A stretch of DNA of 64,000 nucleotides from G963677445 sp963678275 (GTDB lineage Bacteria; Bacteroidota; Ignavibacteria; Ignavibacteriales; Melioribacteraceae), in the NCBI GenBank assembly GCA_963678275.1, contig OY782765.1, positions 434,001 through 498,000 of the forward strand, in the 5' to 3' direction. This document shows, in pieces, positions 53,852 to 62,355 of the stretch. Both the position numbers and the translations under genes were made by a program. Every line of letters begins with the position of its first letter. Within the stretch, counting starts at the first letter, position 1. A model generated the notes under the pieces. That model searched no databases and was not told the origin of the DNA. It worked only from the letters and a program-made list of their open reading frames with translations.

Positions 53852-54769
53852 ATGAACGACAACGTTAAAATATGGTCGGGGTACGTGCTGCTGTGTATCC
53901 TTTGGGGATCAACATGGCTGGCGATCAAGCTTAGTCTTAATTCTCTCACACCCCTGATATCACTTGGCGCGAGGTTTGCGGTCGCCTCACTTTTTATTTT
54001 CCTTCTGATGAAGATCAAAGGGTTAAAATTACAGCTCGACAGAAAGTCGGTTAAATTATATATAATACTGACCCTCTTCTCATTTGCTATACCTTTCGCG
54101 ATGGTATATTGGGCCGAACAGCATGTTGATTCGGGTATCTCTTCCGTTCTTTTTGGTATGTTTCCCTTTTTTGTTATTATTTTTTCGAAACTGCTTATGC
54201 CTGAAGAATATGTGGGCACAGAGCAGATACTCGGGGTAGTGTTCGGTTTTTCCGGTCTTGTGATAATTTTTTCAGATAATATATCGGGCGGATTAAGCAA
54301 TTCATTGATAGGTATGGGAGCGATAGTGGTGAGTTCAATAATTCAGGGCGCGGTCGCGGTAATTGTAAAAAGAGATGGAAAACATCTGCATCCTCTCTCT
54401 ATGAATCTTGTTCCGGTTTTTTTTGCATCAATTTTCTTATTATTTTTAGGGATGTTATTTGAAAATACTTCCCGGCTTAAATTTGATTCATATGCCATAT
54501 TTCCGGTTTTATACCTCGGATTCTTTGGCACTGTAATGACCTTTACCATTTATTACTGGCTGATGCAAAAAATAAATGTTGTTATTCTTTCCCTTATCAC
54601 ATTTATAACTCCGGTCGTAGCTCTTCTGCTGGGATGGATAATACTCGATGAAACCTTATCATTTATGGATATCGCCGGCACCGCCCTGGTTCTTGCCGGA
54701 ATTATGTTCGCGAACACCAGGGGATTAAAAAAACTTTCCGGCATTCCCAAACGTATCGGATTAGGATGA
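53852..54769 (+). CDS. EamA/DMT-family transporter
   Basis: The 305-residue protein has ten hydrophobic helices in two EamA halves. The first half opens with GYVLLCILWGSTWLAIKLSL. The second is marked by GAIVVSSIIQGAVAVIVKRD, then LGFFGTVMTFTIYYWLMQK and ITPVVALLLGWIILDETLS near the end. DMT carriers export metabolites such as amino acids. The substrate here is unknown. Its ATG directly follows the stop of the YfiH-like gene, and it overlaps folB by four bases (ATGA), so it belongs to the same operon. Confidence 0.92.
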   Translation: MNDNVKIWSGYVLLCILWGSTWLAIKLSLNSLTPLISLGARFAVASLFIFLLMKIKGLKLQLDRKSVKLYIILTLFSFAIPFAMVYWAEQHVDSGISSVLFGMFPFFVIIFSKLLMPEEYVGTEQILGVVFGFSGLVIIFSDNISGGLSNSLIGMGAIVVSSIIQGAVAVIVKRDGKHLHPLSMNLVPVFFASIFLLFLGMLFENTSRLKFDSYAIFPVLYLGFFGTVMTFTIYYWLMQKINVVILSLITFITPVVALLLGWIILDETLSFMDIAGTALVLAGIMFANTRGLKKLSGIPKRIGLG

Positions 54770-55134
54770 CAAATATTATAAGAATAAAAAACGCCACATT
54801 TTACGCTTATCACGGCGCCCTTCAGGAGGAACAGAATATAGGCGGAAAATTTGAGGCGGATGTTGATATATATACTGATTTTCAGGAAGCCGCGGCAAAT
54901 GATGACTTGAAGATGACTATCAATTATCATGATGTTTATCAGTATATAAACCGGATGATTCATGAGAAGAAATATTATTTGATAGAGACTCTGGCAATCG
55001 AAATAACCAATGGCTTAATGAAGGATTTTCCACATATAAAGAAGATTGCAGTAAGAGTAAGGAAAAATAATGTTCCGGTAGGCGGAGTAATTGACTGTGT
55101 TGAAGCTGAAGTAATTAAAGAGAATGGTAAATAA
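54766..55134 (+). CDS. folB: Dihydroneopterin aldolase
   Basis: The 122-residue enzyme of folate synthesis converts 7,8-dihydroneopterin to 6-hydroxymethyl-dihydropterin. Family residues are visible in IRIKNATFYAYHGALQEEQ (YHG motif), GGKFEADVDIYTDF and LKMTINYHDVYQYI. The catalytic lysine/glutamate region is LIETLAIEI and VRVRKNNVPVGG. Its length is standard. The following folK starts 11 bases before it ends, an order common for consecutive folate enzymes. Confidence 0.95.
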   Translation: MTNIIRIKNATFYAYHGALQEEQNIGGKFEADVDIYTDFQEAAANDDLKMTINYHDVYQYINRMIHEKKYYLIETLAIEITNGLMKDFPHIKKIAVRVRKNNVPVGGVIDCVEAEVIKENGK

Positions 55135-55618
55135 TATCTATCTCGCGTTCGGATCGAATGTTGGGGATAAGGAAGAATTTATCCGGAAATCACTTGATTT
55201 ACTGGAAGAAAGCAGGAAAATCAAAATTCTGAAAATATCTTCCCTGTATACCACCAAACCTTTTGGTTATGTAAATCAGGCCGATTTTATTAATTGTGTC
55301 TGCAAAGCGCGGACTGAGCTAAATCCGGAGGATTTATTCGGAATAATAAAAAGAACCGAAGAAGTTGTCGGCCGTAAGAAAAGAGAAAGATGGGGCCCCC
55401 GTGAAATTGATATTGATCTGCTTTTTTACGAAAGTATTAAGGTGAAAACTGACTTGCTGGAAATACCACATCCGGGAGTTTTGTCCCGTGATTTTGTAGC
55501 GCTGCCCATGCTGGAAATTGAAAAAGATTTTATCTGCCCCGGGACAAGCCGGAAACTTTCGGAGTTACTGAACTTTGAAGAAAATACCATAACCGGAATA
55601 AAAGATTTTGAGAGGTGA
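55124..55618 (+). CDS. folK: 2-amino-4-hydroxy-6-hydroxymethyldihydropteridine diphosphokinase
   Basis: The 164-residue HPPK transfers pyrophosphate from ATP to the pterin made by FolB. It starts IYLAFGSNVGDKEEFI with the conserved GSN, has SSLYTTKPFGYVNQADFINC and GRKKRERWGPREIDIDLLFY (about 84-103) as the family signature with magnesium-binding aspartates, and HPGVLSRDFVALPMLEI. The frame overlaps folB by 11 bases and the following kinase gene by four. Confidence 0.96.
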   Translation: MVNNIYLAFGSNVGDKEEFIRKSLDLLEESRKIKILKISSLYTTKPFGYVNQADFINCVCKARTELNPEDLFGIIKRTEEVVGRKKRERWGPREIDIDLLFYESIKVKTDLLEIPHPGVLSRDFVALPMLEIEKDFICPGTSRKLSELLNFEENTITGIKDFER

Positions 55619-56271
55619 AATTGGCCGAAACAAGATATATAGCCATTGAAGGAGTTATCGGGGCGGGGAAAACATCCCTCGCTAAAAAACTTGCTAAAAA
55701 ATTAAAATCAAAACTTCTGCTGGAGGAATTTGAAACAAATCCTTTTTTGGAGCAGTTTTATCTTCAGCCTGATTTATACGCGTTTCAGACACAGATGTTT
55801 TTTTTGATTAACCGATACAAACAACAGCAGATGTTAAACCAGGAAGATCTTTTTACAAAATATATTGTTGCCGATTATTTTTTCGACAAAGACAGGATAT
55901 TTGCTTATCTTACTCTGAACAGCGACGAAGTTAAGCTTTATGAAACATTATTTCCTCTGTTAAAACGGGACCTCAGAAAACTGGACCTTGTGATTTATTT
56001 ACAGAGCAGTGTCGACCGGCTGATGTACAATATTAAAAAACGAAACAGGGCGATTGAAAAAAATATCAGCAGAGATTACATCGAAAAACTTAGCGATGCT
56101 TATAATAATTATTTTTTCAAATATAATACTACTCCGTTGCTGATTGTTAATTCTTCCGAGATAGATTTTGTTAACAGGGAAAGGGATTTTGACGAACTTT
56201 TTAATATGATTTTCAGGAAAGACAGGGGTTATACTGAATATTATAATCCTCTGCCGGGTCAGGCATTATGA
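55615..56271 (+). CDS. Deoxynucleoside kinase (deoxyadenosine/deoxyguanosine type)
   Basis: The 218-residue kinase has the P-loop IEGVIGAGKTSLAKKL (about 11-26), then EEFETNPFLEQFY and FQTQMFFLINRYKQQQ. VADYFFDKDRIFAYL contains the DRS-like catalytic region (here FDKDR), and DLVIYLQSSVDRLMYNIKKRNRAIE is the lid. This is the dCK/dGK family that salvages deoxynucleosides. Translation starts at GTG, overlapping the folK stop by four bases. A TTG six bases later (55621) is a less likely start. It is cotranscribed with the folate genes and the small membrane protein. Confidence 0.92.
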   Translation: MKLAETRYIAIEGVIGAGKTSLAKKLAKKLKSKLLLEEFETNPFLEQFYLQPDLYAFQTQMFFLINRYKQQQMLNQEDLFTKYIVADYFFDKDRIFAYLTLNSDEVKLYETLFPLLKRDLRKLDLVIYLQSSVDRLMYNIKKRNRAIEKNISRDYIEKLSDAYNNYFFKYNTTPLLIVNSSEIDFVNRERDFDELFNMIFRKDRGYTEYYNPLPGQAL

Positions 56272-56492
56272 AATATTTATTTATATTTTTTATAATATTG
56301 GTGATAGGTTATCTCTTCCTAAGGAATATCGGAAGATTTTTACGAAATATTTTTTTCGTACAACCGGATAGAAATCCCGGAAGAAAAAAACCGCCATCAG
56401 CGAAAGAAAAGATTGAAATCAACAAAGATGATATTATCGAAGCTGATTTTGAGGAACTGGATAGCGAAAAGTCAAAAGAAAAGAATCACTGA
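56268..56492 (+). CDS. Small membrane protein (DUF4834-like)
   Basis: The 74-residue protein has one N-terminal membrane helix (LFIFFIILVIGYLFLRNI), a basic proline-containing linker (RNPGRKKPPSAKEK) and an acidic tail (KDDIIEADFEELDSEKS). The layout resembles DUF4834 proteins of Bacteroidota, whose role is unknown. The coding frame overlaps the kinase by four bases and the next gene's ATG by one (TGATG), which argues that it is real. Confidence 0.75.
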   Translation: MKYLFIFFIILVIGYLFLRNIGRFLRNIFFVQPDRNPGRKKPPSAKEKIEINKDDIIEADFEELDSEKSKEKNH

Positions 56493-57604
56493 TGACAAAA
56501 CAAAAACTTTATAAAAGAATTTTTGCCCGACTTTTAAAGTTCCTGCTATCGGTTCCGAGAAAAAAGGATTGGACCTTAAAAACACCAGAAAAAATTCTGG
56601 TCGTGCGACAGCATAATCAGTTTGGCGATCTTCTTGCCAGCGTGCCCTTATTCCGGGCGCTTAAAGAAACATACCCGGATGCTGAACTTAATGTGCTCGT
56701 TAGTCCACAAAATTATTACGCGGTTACAAAGAACCGCTATATAGATAGCTATTTCATTTTCAGCAAAAAGAAATTATTTAATCCTTTTTATTTCAGACGA
56801 CTCTGGCTTTTTTTGCGTGATAATTATGATCTGGCCATTATGGCTCCGACCGTATCAATTTCTTCGACCAGTTGCATTCTTACCCGTCTTTCAGACGCTC
56901 AGAACAGAATAGGGCCTGAAAGCCTGAACGGAATGAAAAATCACCTGTTTTATCTTTTTAATATCAGGGTGAATATGGATTGGCGAAAATACCCCGACGC
57001 TCATGTTTCCGATTTTGCTCTGGATATTGTAAGGCCTTTCGGAATAAAAACCTCCAATTACCAGTCAAGTATATCGTTTGATGATATAGATCTTTCTGTT
57101 GCATCCGGTTTTATCGGGGATATGAAAGCTTCGGATGATGAGCTGATTGTCGGAATTCATATCGGGGCGGGAAAACCTCCGAACCGCTGGCCGGTCAGAA
57201 ATTTTATTGAGGTTATCCAGCGTTTAAGAAAGGAACATAAAATCAGGCTATATGTAACAGGCAGCAGCAGTGATGAAAATGAAATTGAATATTTCAGGAA
57301 TAATATAGACTTTGACGCATCCTATTTTATCAACCGGGAAATTCCCCAGCTTACAGCGCTGATATCGCTGAGCGATCTTTTTATCACAAATGATACAGGT
57401 GTGATGCATGTTGCCGGCACGACAAAAACTCCGCAAATTTCGATTTTCGGCCCGACGAATCCTTTTAACTGGGCGCCGGTGGGGCCGAATAAATACTTCG
57501 TCAGAAAATCGGATATAATCAGTGAAATAACAGTTGATGAAGTTTATAACCTTGCTGTTCTTTTGATAAACACCCAGCCGGAGCATCAAAAAAATGATAC
57601 CTGA
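56492..57604 (+). CDS. Glycosyltransferase family 9 (heptosyltransferase-like)
   Basis: The 370-residue protein is of the ADP-heptose:LPS heptosyltransferase family. The N-terminal fold has ILVVRQHNQFGDLLASVPLF with the conserved GD. The C-terminal nucleotide-binding half contains VGIHIGAGKPPNRWP (about 224-238), LYVTGSSSDENEIEYF, and SLSDLFITNDTGVMHVAGTT (about 290-310) followed by ISIFGPTNP. It likely adds a sugar to lipopolysaccharide or another surface glycan. It lies at the end of the housekeeping run and overlaps the Ppx/GppA gene by 11 bases. Confidence 0.92.
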   Translation: MTKQKLYKRIFARLLKFLLSVPRKKDWTLKTPEKILVVRQHNQFGDLLASVPLFRALKETYPDAELNVLVSPQNYYAVTKNRYIDSYFIFSKKKLFNPFYFRRLWLFLRDNYDLAIMAPTVSISSTSCILTRLSDAQNRIGPESLNGMKNHLFYLFNIRVNMDWRKYPDAHVSDFALDIVRPFGIKTSNYQSSISFDDIDLSVASGFIGDMKASDDELIVGIHIGAGKPPNRWPVRNFIEVIQRLRKEHKIRLYVTGSSSDENEIEYFRNNIDFDASYFINREIPQLTALISLSDLFITNDTGVMHVAGTTKTPQISIFGPTNPFNWAPVGPNKYFVRKSDIISEITVDEVYNLAVLLINTQPEHQKNDT

Positions 57605-59147
57605 GTATCTTGCCGCTATTGATATAGGCACTAATTCATTTCATCTTATTGTAGTAAAAACTGACAGTTCGGGCAATTTTGAGATTGCCGACAGGGAAAA
57701 AGAGGTAGTTAGACTCGGAGAAGGAAATCCGGGCGATATAAAAATGATCAAACCTCCTTCCATTAAAAGAGCAGTATACTCATTAAAACGTTTTAAAGGA
57801 ATTGCTGATTCTTATGGCGCTGTGATAAGGGCGTGCGCTACAAGCGCGGTTCGTGAGGCGCTTAATAAGGTTGAGTTTATCGGTAAAATTTATGAAGAAA
57901 CCGGGCTTGAAATTGAAGTTATAAGCGGCTATGAGGAAGCGCGTCTGATAAACCTGGGCATAATGAAATTTTCTGGTTTCGGAGATAAAAGAACCTTGAG
58001 CATTGATATAGGGGGAGGCAGCACCGAGATTATTTTGTCGGAAAAGGGGAAAATCATTACCTCTATGAGTCTGAAACTCGGGGCTGTCAGGCTGACACAG
58101 AAATTTTTCCCCGACTTTGTACTTGATAATGAAAGAGTTGAAAAGTGCAGGAAATGGATTGAGGGTGAAATATACCGCCCGGTGATGGAAATTAAAAAAC
58201 ATGGATTTCAGATATGCGCCGGTTCGGCGGGCACGATTACAGCGGTTCAGCAATTAATATCAGCAGCGCGCGAGCTGGATGATGAAAATGGCGCCGGAAG
58301 TGATGAACCTGTGATAAAGGGGGAGGAGATATTAAGAACAGAATTTGATATTCTCAGGAATAAAACTTTCGGGGAAAGAAAAGAACTTCCCGGAATGGAA
58401 ATTAAGAGAGCGGATATTATTCCCGCCGGAATACTGATTCTTTCCACACTTACCCGGTCGCTTGGAATAGAGGAGATGCACGTTTCGGAATTTGCGCTGC
58501 GTGAAGGAATTATTCTGGATACTATCAGCAAATATCTTCCGGCCGACCGGAATGAATCGTTAAATCTGAGGGAGGATAGTATAAGGCAACTATCTGAATC
58601 ATATAATTATGACAGGGAACATTGCGCGCATGTAAGCAGCCTGGCCCTAAAGATTTTTGATGAAACGACCGAACTTCATAAACTTGGGACAAATTGCCGT
58701 GAATACCTTTACGCTGCGACAATGCTGCATGATATCGGTTATCATATTTCACACAATCAGCATCACCGTCACAGTAATTATATCATCAGGAATAGTGAGA
58801 TTCTTGGCTATAACGAAACCGAAATACAGATTATTGCCAACGTGGCAAGGTACCACAGGAAAAGTCACCCCAAAAGCAGTCATAAGGATTATATCGCCCT
58901 TTCGGAAGATAATCGAGTTATCGTTAATAAGCTTTCTGCCCTGCTCAGGATCGCAGATTCTTTTGACAGGACACACAGCAATAAAATTCCGAATATCATG
59001 GTTAAGATTACTGCCGATCTGGTAATATTCAGTTTTGAATACGAGGGTAGTTTCCCGGAAATTGAGCTTTGGAATTTTCAGAGGAGGAAAGAATTGTTTG
59101 AGGAGGTATTTGAAGTTAAAACCGAAGCTGTGCCAATTATGAGGTGA
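57594..59147 (+). CDS. Exopolyphosphatase / pppGpp phosphohydrolase (Ppx/GppA family)
   Basis: The 517-residue enzyme of the ASKHA fold degrades polyphosphate or converts pppGpp to ppGpp. It has AAIDIGTNSFHLIVV (about 5-19), RACATSAVREALN (about 81-93), VISGYEEARLI and SIDIGGGSTEI (about 140-150). The C-terminal half is an HD-type helical domain with HCAHVSSLALKIF, ATMLHDIGYHISHNQHHRHS (about 379-398) and IANVARYHRKSHPK. This longer form with the HD-like region is the classic Ppx type. It overlaps the GT9 gene start-to-end. About 400 bp of non-coding repeats follow. Confidence 0.94.
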   Translation: MIPEYLAAIDIGTNSFHLIVVKTDSSGNFEIADREKEVVRLGEGNPGDIKMIKPPSIKRAVYSLKRFKGIADSYGAVIRACATSAVREALNKVEFIGKIYEETGLEIEVISGYEEARLINLGIMKFSGFGDKRTLSIDIGGGSTEIILSEKGKIITSMSLKLGAVRLTQKFFPDFVLDNERVEKCRKWIEGEIYRPVMEIKKHGFQICAGSAGTITAVQQLISAARELDDENGAGSDEPVIKGEEILRTEFDILRNKTFGERKELPGMEIKRADIIPAGILILSTLTRSLGIEEMHVSEFALREGIILDTISKYLPADRNESLNLREDSIRQLSESYNYDREHCAHVSSLALKIFDETTELHKLGTNCREYLYAATMLHDIGYHISHNQHHRHSNYIIRNSEILGYNETEIQIIANVARYHRKSHPKSSHKDYIALSEDNRVIVNKLSALLRIADSFDRTHSNKIPNIMVKITADLVIFSFEYEGSFPEIELWNFQRRKELFEEVFEVKTEAVPIMR

Positions 59148-59233
59148 GTTTTTCTAATATGTGTCAAGCCGGAAGCAAAAGGAATTGTTAAAGAAATCAT
59201 CATAATCATAAACTGACAGAGCCAGAGATAATG

Positions 59234-59275
59234 AGGAATTACGAATTAGGAATTAGGAATTAGGAATTAGGAATT
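59234..59275. repeat. (AGGAATT)n heptamer array
   Basis: Six tandem 7-bp units, five AGGAATT and one ACGAATT, are the complement of the CAATTCC/TAATTCC units at 17466-17577. A shorter array of four units lies at 59478-59505. Confidence 0.9.
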
Positions 59276-59402
59276 GACTTTCCCCAGGTGTTACCAATTA
59301 ATTATCATTCAGGTTTTTTGCGTCTTTTGCGAAAAGACCATCCAGAGGCAGGCAGGCCGGAATCTAATGCCAAATTTTACTGGCAATCAGATAAAAACTT
59401 TT

Positions 59403-59470
59403 CCATTTTGCGTTGAATTTGACTCCTCACGGAGTAATCATAATCGTAATCATAAACTGGCGGAGCCAGA
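59403..59470 (+). repeat. Direct repeat flanking the intron, left copy
   Basis: The block runs CCATTTTGCG, GAATTTGACTCCTCACGGAG, TAATC...ATAATCGTAATC, CTGGCGGAGCCAGA. The right copy at 61591-61657 has the same blocks with scattered changes. The CTGG/CCAG ends form a small hairpin. Confidence 0.8.
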
Positions 59471-59985
59471 AACAATGAGGAATTACGAATTACGAATTAG
59501 GAATTGGTTTTCCCAGGAATATATTTTTTGAATCGAATCTGCTTTGGAGAAGCAGCATTATTGGTGTGCCGGGCATGACATAAGACTAACGGGTGCACAG
59601 AGCAAGTAAGTCCCAAAGGAGCCAAGATGACAGGAATCCTATAGCATGCGGCAAGGGTGTCCGAAGTGATTCGGAATCTGAAGGAAGCCGAAAACAAATA
59701 TTCGTTCTGACGCACAGAAACCTGATAAGAGGCTGTATACTCTGGGTAATCGAGCCATGAATTGAGAAGCCCTAAAGTCATCCGGAAGAGTAATCAGTAG
59801 ATCAAGTGGAACGGATAGAAAGCCTTATGTCTTACCCCGGGAGATCTCTGTACCTTCTGGCAACAGAAAAGGATATGGGAAACCATATGTGATGGGTACA
59901 GAGAAGTCAGCAGAAGACATACTAGCGTGAGAAGAAAGACCAAAGACGTGAAGGTCGGAATTCATTAAGACAGGAGTCGCCGAGA

Positions 59986-61404
59986 ATGCGTAAAAGCAGA
60001 AAGCAACAGAAAAACAGAAGCCCTGAACAACTCGATTTATTTGAGAGCGAGAAGGAGAAACTCACAGAATCAACCACCGGCGGAACCGGAAAGGGGAGGA
60101 AAGGGAGAGTTGAACTGCTTTCGAAATTTGAAGAGAACCGATTCCAGACCAGAAACATATCAGAGGAGATATTTGCCTATGTAAACCTAAACAAGAGCTA
60201 CCAGCAAGTAGTCCGAAACGGCGGAAGCGGAGGAACAGATAAAATGGATATGAGCGAATTTAAGCAATGGTACCCCAAAGGAATCATAGAAATACGGAAA
60301 GAACTACTAACAGAGCAATACAAAGTCAGTCCGGTACTAAAGGTGGAAATACCCAAACCATCAGGCGGAAAACGGATGTTAGGGATTCCCACAATAAAAG
60401 ATCGCTTAATCCAACAGTCGATCCACCAGAAGCTAACGGAATACTACGAACCACACTTCAGCAACCACAGCTACGGATTCAGAGCGGGAAGAAGCGCGCA
60501 TCAGGCTATAAGACAATCAGCAAAGAATATCAAAGAAGGAAAAGAATGGGTAGTTGACATAGATTTGGAAAAGTTCTTTGATAAGATCAACCATGACAGG
60601 CTAATGCAAAGAGTAAGTAAAAACATCGGAGATAAACGACTCCTGCGATTGATAAACCAATACCTGAAAGCCGGAATAATGAACGACGGACTGACAGAAC
60701 AGCGAGTATCGGGCACCCCACAGGGAGGCCCATTATCGCCGTTGCTATCGAACATAGTTCTTGATGAGCTGGATAAAGAGCTCGAAAGCAGAGGCCACAG
60801 TTTCTGTCGCTATGCCGATGACTGCAATATATATGTCAGAAGTGAAAAAGCAGGCCAAAGGGTAATGCAAAGTATAGTCAGATATATCGAGAACAAACTG
60901 AAATTGAAAGTCAACAAAGAAAAAAGTGGAGTAAGGCACTGCTCGAAAGTAAAATTCTTGGGATATACAATAATGCCTAAAGGAAAAATACGAGTGGCCG
61001 ATAAATCCATAGATCGATTGAAAGAGAAACTCAAGGAATTAACAGGCCGGACCAGAGGAGTAAGTTACAGCCGTGTAATAAGCGAACTAAACGCAGTAAT
61101 AATCGGCTGGACAAATTACTTTGGGATGGCAAATACGTGGCTGGCCGACATCCGGAATATAGAAGGATGGCTGAGAAGAAGGCTAAGAATGTATCGCCTG
61201 AAACAATGCAAGCGCAAGTATACACAGTATAAGTTCCTGAGAAGTCGAGGAATCAGAGAAAGAGATGCCTGGAATGTAGTGAATTATTCCCAGGGATGGT
61301 GGAGGATGACGCTACACCCAACGGTAACAAAAGCGATGGGAATCAAGTGGTTTGAGGAGCTCGGATTAGAATCACTTCTGAAGAGAGTAGAAGGTTCAAC
61401 TTAA
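59986..61404 (+). CDS. ltrA: Group II intron reverse transcriptase/maturase
   Basis: This 472-residue intron-encoded protein helps the intron RNA splice and reverse transcribes it into new sites. The RT domain shows GGSGGTDKMDMSEFKQWY, PKPSGGKRMLGIPTIKDRLI, YGFRAGRSAHQAI and DIDLEKFFDKINHD. VSGTPQGGPLSPLLSNIVLD and the catalytic CRYADDCNIYV (YADD) follow. The maturase X domain comes next (KVKFLGYTIMPKGKI, IIGWTNYFGMANTW, WLRRRLRMYRLKQ). No HNH endonuclease motif follows, so it may need a nicked or single-stranded target. AGGAG nine bases before the ATG supports the start. Confidence 0.96.
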   Translation: MRKSRKQQKNRSPEQLDLFESEKEKLTESTTGGTGKGRKGRVELLSKFEENRFQTRNISEEIFAYVNLNKSYQQVVRNGGSGGTDKMDMSEFKQWYPKGIIEIRKELLTEQYKVSPVLKVEIPKPSGGKRMLGIPTIKDRLIQQSIHQKLTEYYEPHFSNHSYGFRAGRSAHQAIRQSAKNIKEGKEWVVDIDLEKFFDKINHDRLMQRVSKNIGDKRLLRLINQYLKAGIMNDGLTEQRVSGTPQGGPLSPLLSNIVLDELDKELESRGHSFCRYADDCNIYVRSEKAGQRVMQSIVRYIENKLKLKVNKEKSGVRHCSKVKFLGYTIMPKGKIRVADKSIDRLKEKLKELTGRTRGVSYSRVISELNAVIIGWTNYFGMANTWLADIRNIEGWLRRRLRMYRLKQCKRKYTQYKFLRSRGIRERDAWNVVNYSQGWWRMTLHPTVTKAMGIKWFEELGLESLLKRVEGST

Positions 61405-61408
61405 TGGA

Positions 61409-61476
61409 AACCGCCGTGGTACGAGAGTATGCCCGGTGGTGTGGGGGGACGGCGGCGCTGCCGCCTCCTACCCGAT
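61409..61476 (+). ncRNA. Group II intron domains V and VI (candidate)
   Basis: Domain V: AACCGCCG pairs with CGGTGGTG, with an inner GTAC/GTAT stem, a GAGA tetraloop and a two- to three-base bulge, about 33 nt. Domain VI: GGCGGC pairs with GCCGCC and is followed by TCCTACCCGAT to the 3' splice site. It begins five bases after the maturase stop. Confidence 0.8.
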
Positions 61477-61715
61477 CGGAACGTCTCCATGGGGTAGTAA
61501 AGAATAAAAAATTTAGTAATATCCCTGTAGGGGATCAACAGAGCTAAGCTAAGAAAAAACTACAATCCGAATTGTTGCCAAAAAATTTTGCCATTTTGCG
61601 TAGAATTTAACTCCTTACGGAGTAATCTTAATCATAATCGTAATCTGGCAAGCCAGAGCAGATTAGAACGTATATAAGAAGTGGGACTCCTGGGACAACG
61701 GTGACTTTGACTATT
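61477..61715. other. Repeat island 3, middle part
   Basis: The first 26 bases (CGGAACGTCTCCATGGGGTA) are the 3' half of the repeat module split by the intron. A TATCCCTGTAGGGGAT palindrome lies at about 61523-61539. No gene is seen. Confidence 0.7.
61591..61657 (+). repeat. Direct repeat flanking the intron, right copy
   Basis: Counterpart of 59403-59470 (CCATTTTGCG, ACTCCTTACGGAG, ATAATCGTAATC, CTGGCAAGCCAGA). Without the intron the two copies would lie about 275 bp apart. Confidence 0.8.
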
Positions 61716-61752
61716 CTCAGAACTCCTTACCTCTCGCAAAATGAAATCGCGG
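61716..61752 (+). repeat. R1 repeat, forward copy
   Basis: CTCAGAACTCCTTACC to GAAATCGCGG. It is nearly identical to 6967-7005 and to the reverse complement of 24411-24447. With the inverted R1 variant at 62198-62258 it brackets a block of about 540 bp. Confidence 0.8.
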
Positions 61753-61813
61753 AAATTTAGGAAAATATTCAATAAAATTGTTATCCATCTATTAATTGAC
61801 AAGGTCCTTCTTT

Positions 61814-62258
61814 AGCCTTAAATGATGTGTTACAAATTTAATTTTCTATTGATCTGAGTTTATCAGTGAGGTACTTGGTATTAGATTAACCAGGGAGATT
61901 TGTGAATCCTCTACAAGGATTTTGTCTTGTTCTATTAACAATATTCTACAACAATTATTGCCTCTACAAGGCAGATGAAATAAAAAGAACCTTGTATAGG
62001 TTCCCATTAGTGCGGAACGTCCCAATGGGGTAGAATATGATAGACAACCTGGGAAACATCTCTGTAGGAGATGAAAAAAAGCGCTCAAATTATATCATTT
62101 TTGAAAATAATACAATGTTGATGTATCGGTTCTAAACATTATTCGACAATATAAAGAAAGACCCGTCAATATTGTTTTGTTACCCTATTTTCTCCGTTTT
62201 TATTTTGCGAATGAATCTCGGTAGGTTATTGCTTTTATTAAAGAGATCAGGAGTTCTG
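61814..62258 (-). repeat. About 450-bp mosaic element, copy B (inverted)
   Basis: Colinear with copy A (7157-7605) when reverse complemented. Shared blocks include AATGTTTAGAAC, ATACATCAACATTGTATTAT, CATCTCCTACAGAGATG, TGCCTTGTAGAGGCAATAAT and CCTTGTAGAGGATTCACAAA. The CCAATGGGG module (62006-62038) sits in another slot and has the opposite orientation relative to the rest of the element. No conserved frame exists, so it is non-coding. Confidence 0.8.
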
Positions 62259-62300
62259 TGATTATACCTTCTGATTAAACCGACTTATGTCTAAATATAA

Positions 62301-62335
62301 AAAAGGCGCGCGATTTCGCGCGCCTTTTATGACAC
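62301..62335 (-). terminator. Terminator of the downstream T9SS gene
   Basis: AAAAGGCGCGCGA and TCGCGCGCCTTTT form a very stable stem. On the minus strand it is followed by a T-run, and it stands 28 bp past the stop of the minus-strand gene. Confidence 0.88.
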
Positions 62336-62355
62336 TTAATTTATTTAGTATTTCA

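Larger units (their letters stand above)
59148..59563. other. Repeat island 3, left part
   Basis: No gene is seen. Two blocks (59201-59275 and 59440-59505) share AATCATAAACTG, GAGCCAGA and ATGAGGAATTACGAATTA, each ending in AGGAATT heptamers. A stretch near 59403-59470 matches 61591-61657 on the other side of the intron. A CTGCTT/AAGCAG hairpin (59540-59556) stands just before the intron. Confidence 0.7.
59564..61476 (+). mobile_element. Complete group II intron with reverse transcriptase/maturase
   Basis: The element starts GTGTGCC, the usual 5' consensus, and ends CCTACCCGAT. The ends are fixed independently because joining the flanks (ATTATTG with CGGAACGTCTCCATGGGG) rebuilds a repeat module like those at 7446-7480 and 62006-62038. 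The 1913 bp hold about 420 nt of structured 5' RNA, the maturase gene, a domain V candidate (61409-61441, with GAGA loop) and domain VI (61442-61476). It is inserted in non-coding repeat DNA, as is common for these retroelements, and has no visible damage. Confidence 0.92.

Noticed and set aside
53785..54300. 171-residue minus-strand ORF
   Set aside because: It is a shadow of the DMT transporter and YfiH-like genes on the plus strand.
59986..61404. Reverse transcriptase of a retron or diversity-generating retroelement
   Set aside because: The YADD protein has a maturase X domain and is embedded in RNA with group II 5' and 3' ends and domains V/VI. There is no variable/template repeat pair.
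61477..62258. Integron attC-like array
   Set aside because: Palindromes lack the attC core sites, no integrase is nearby, and no cassettes with genes lie between them.
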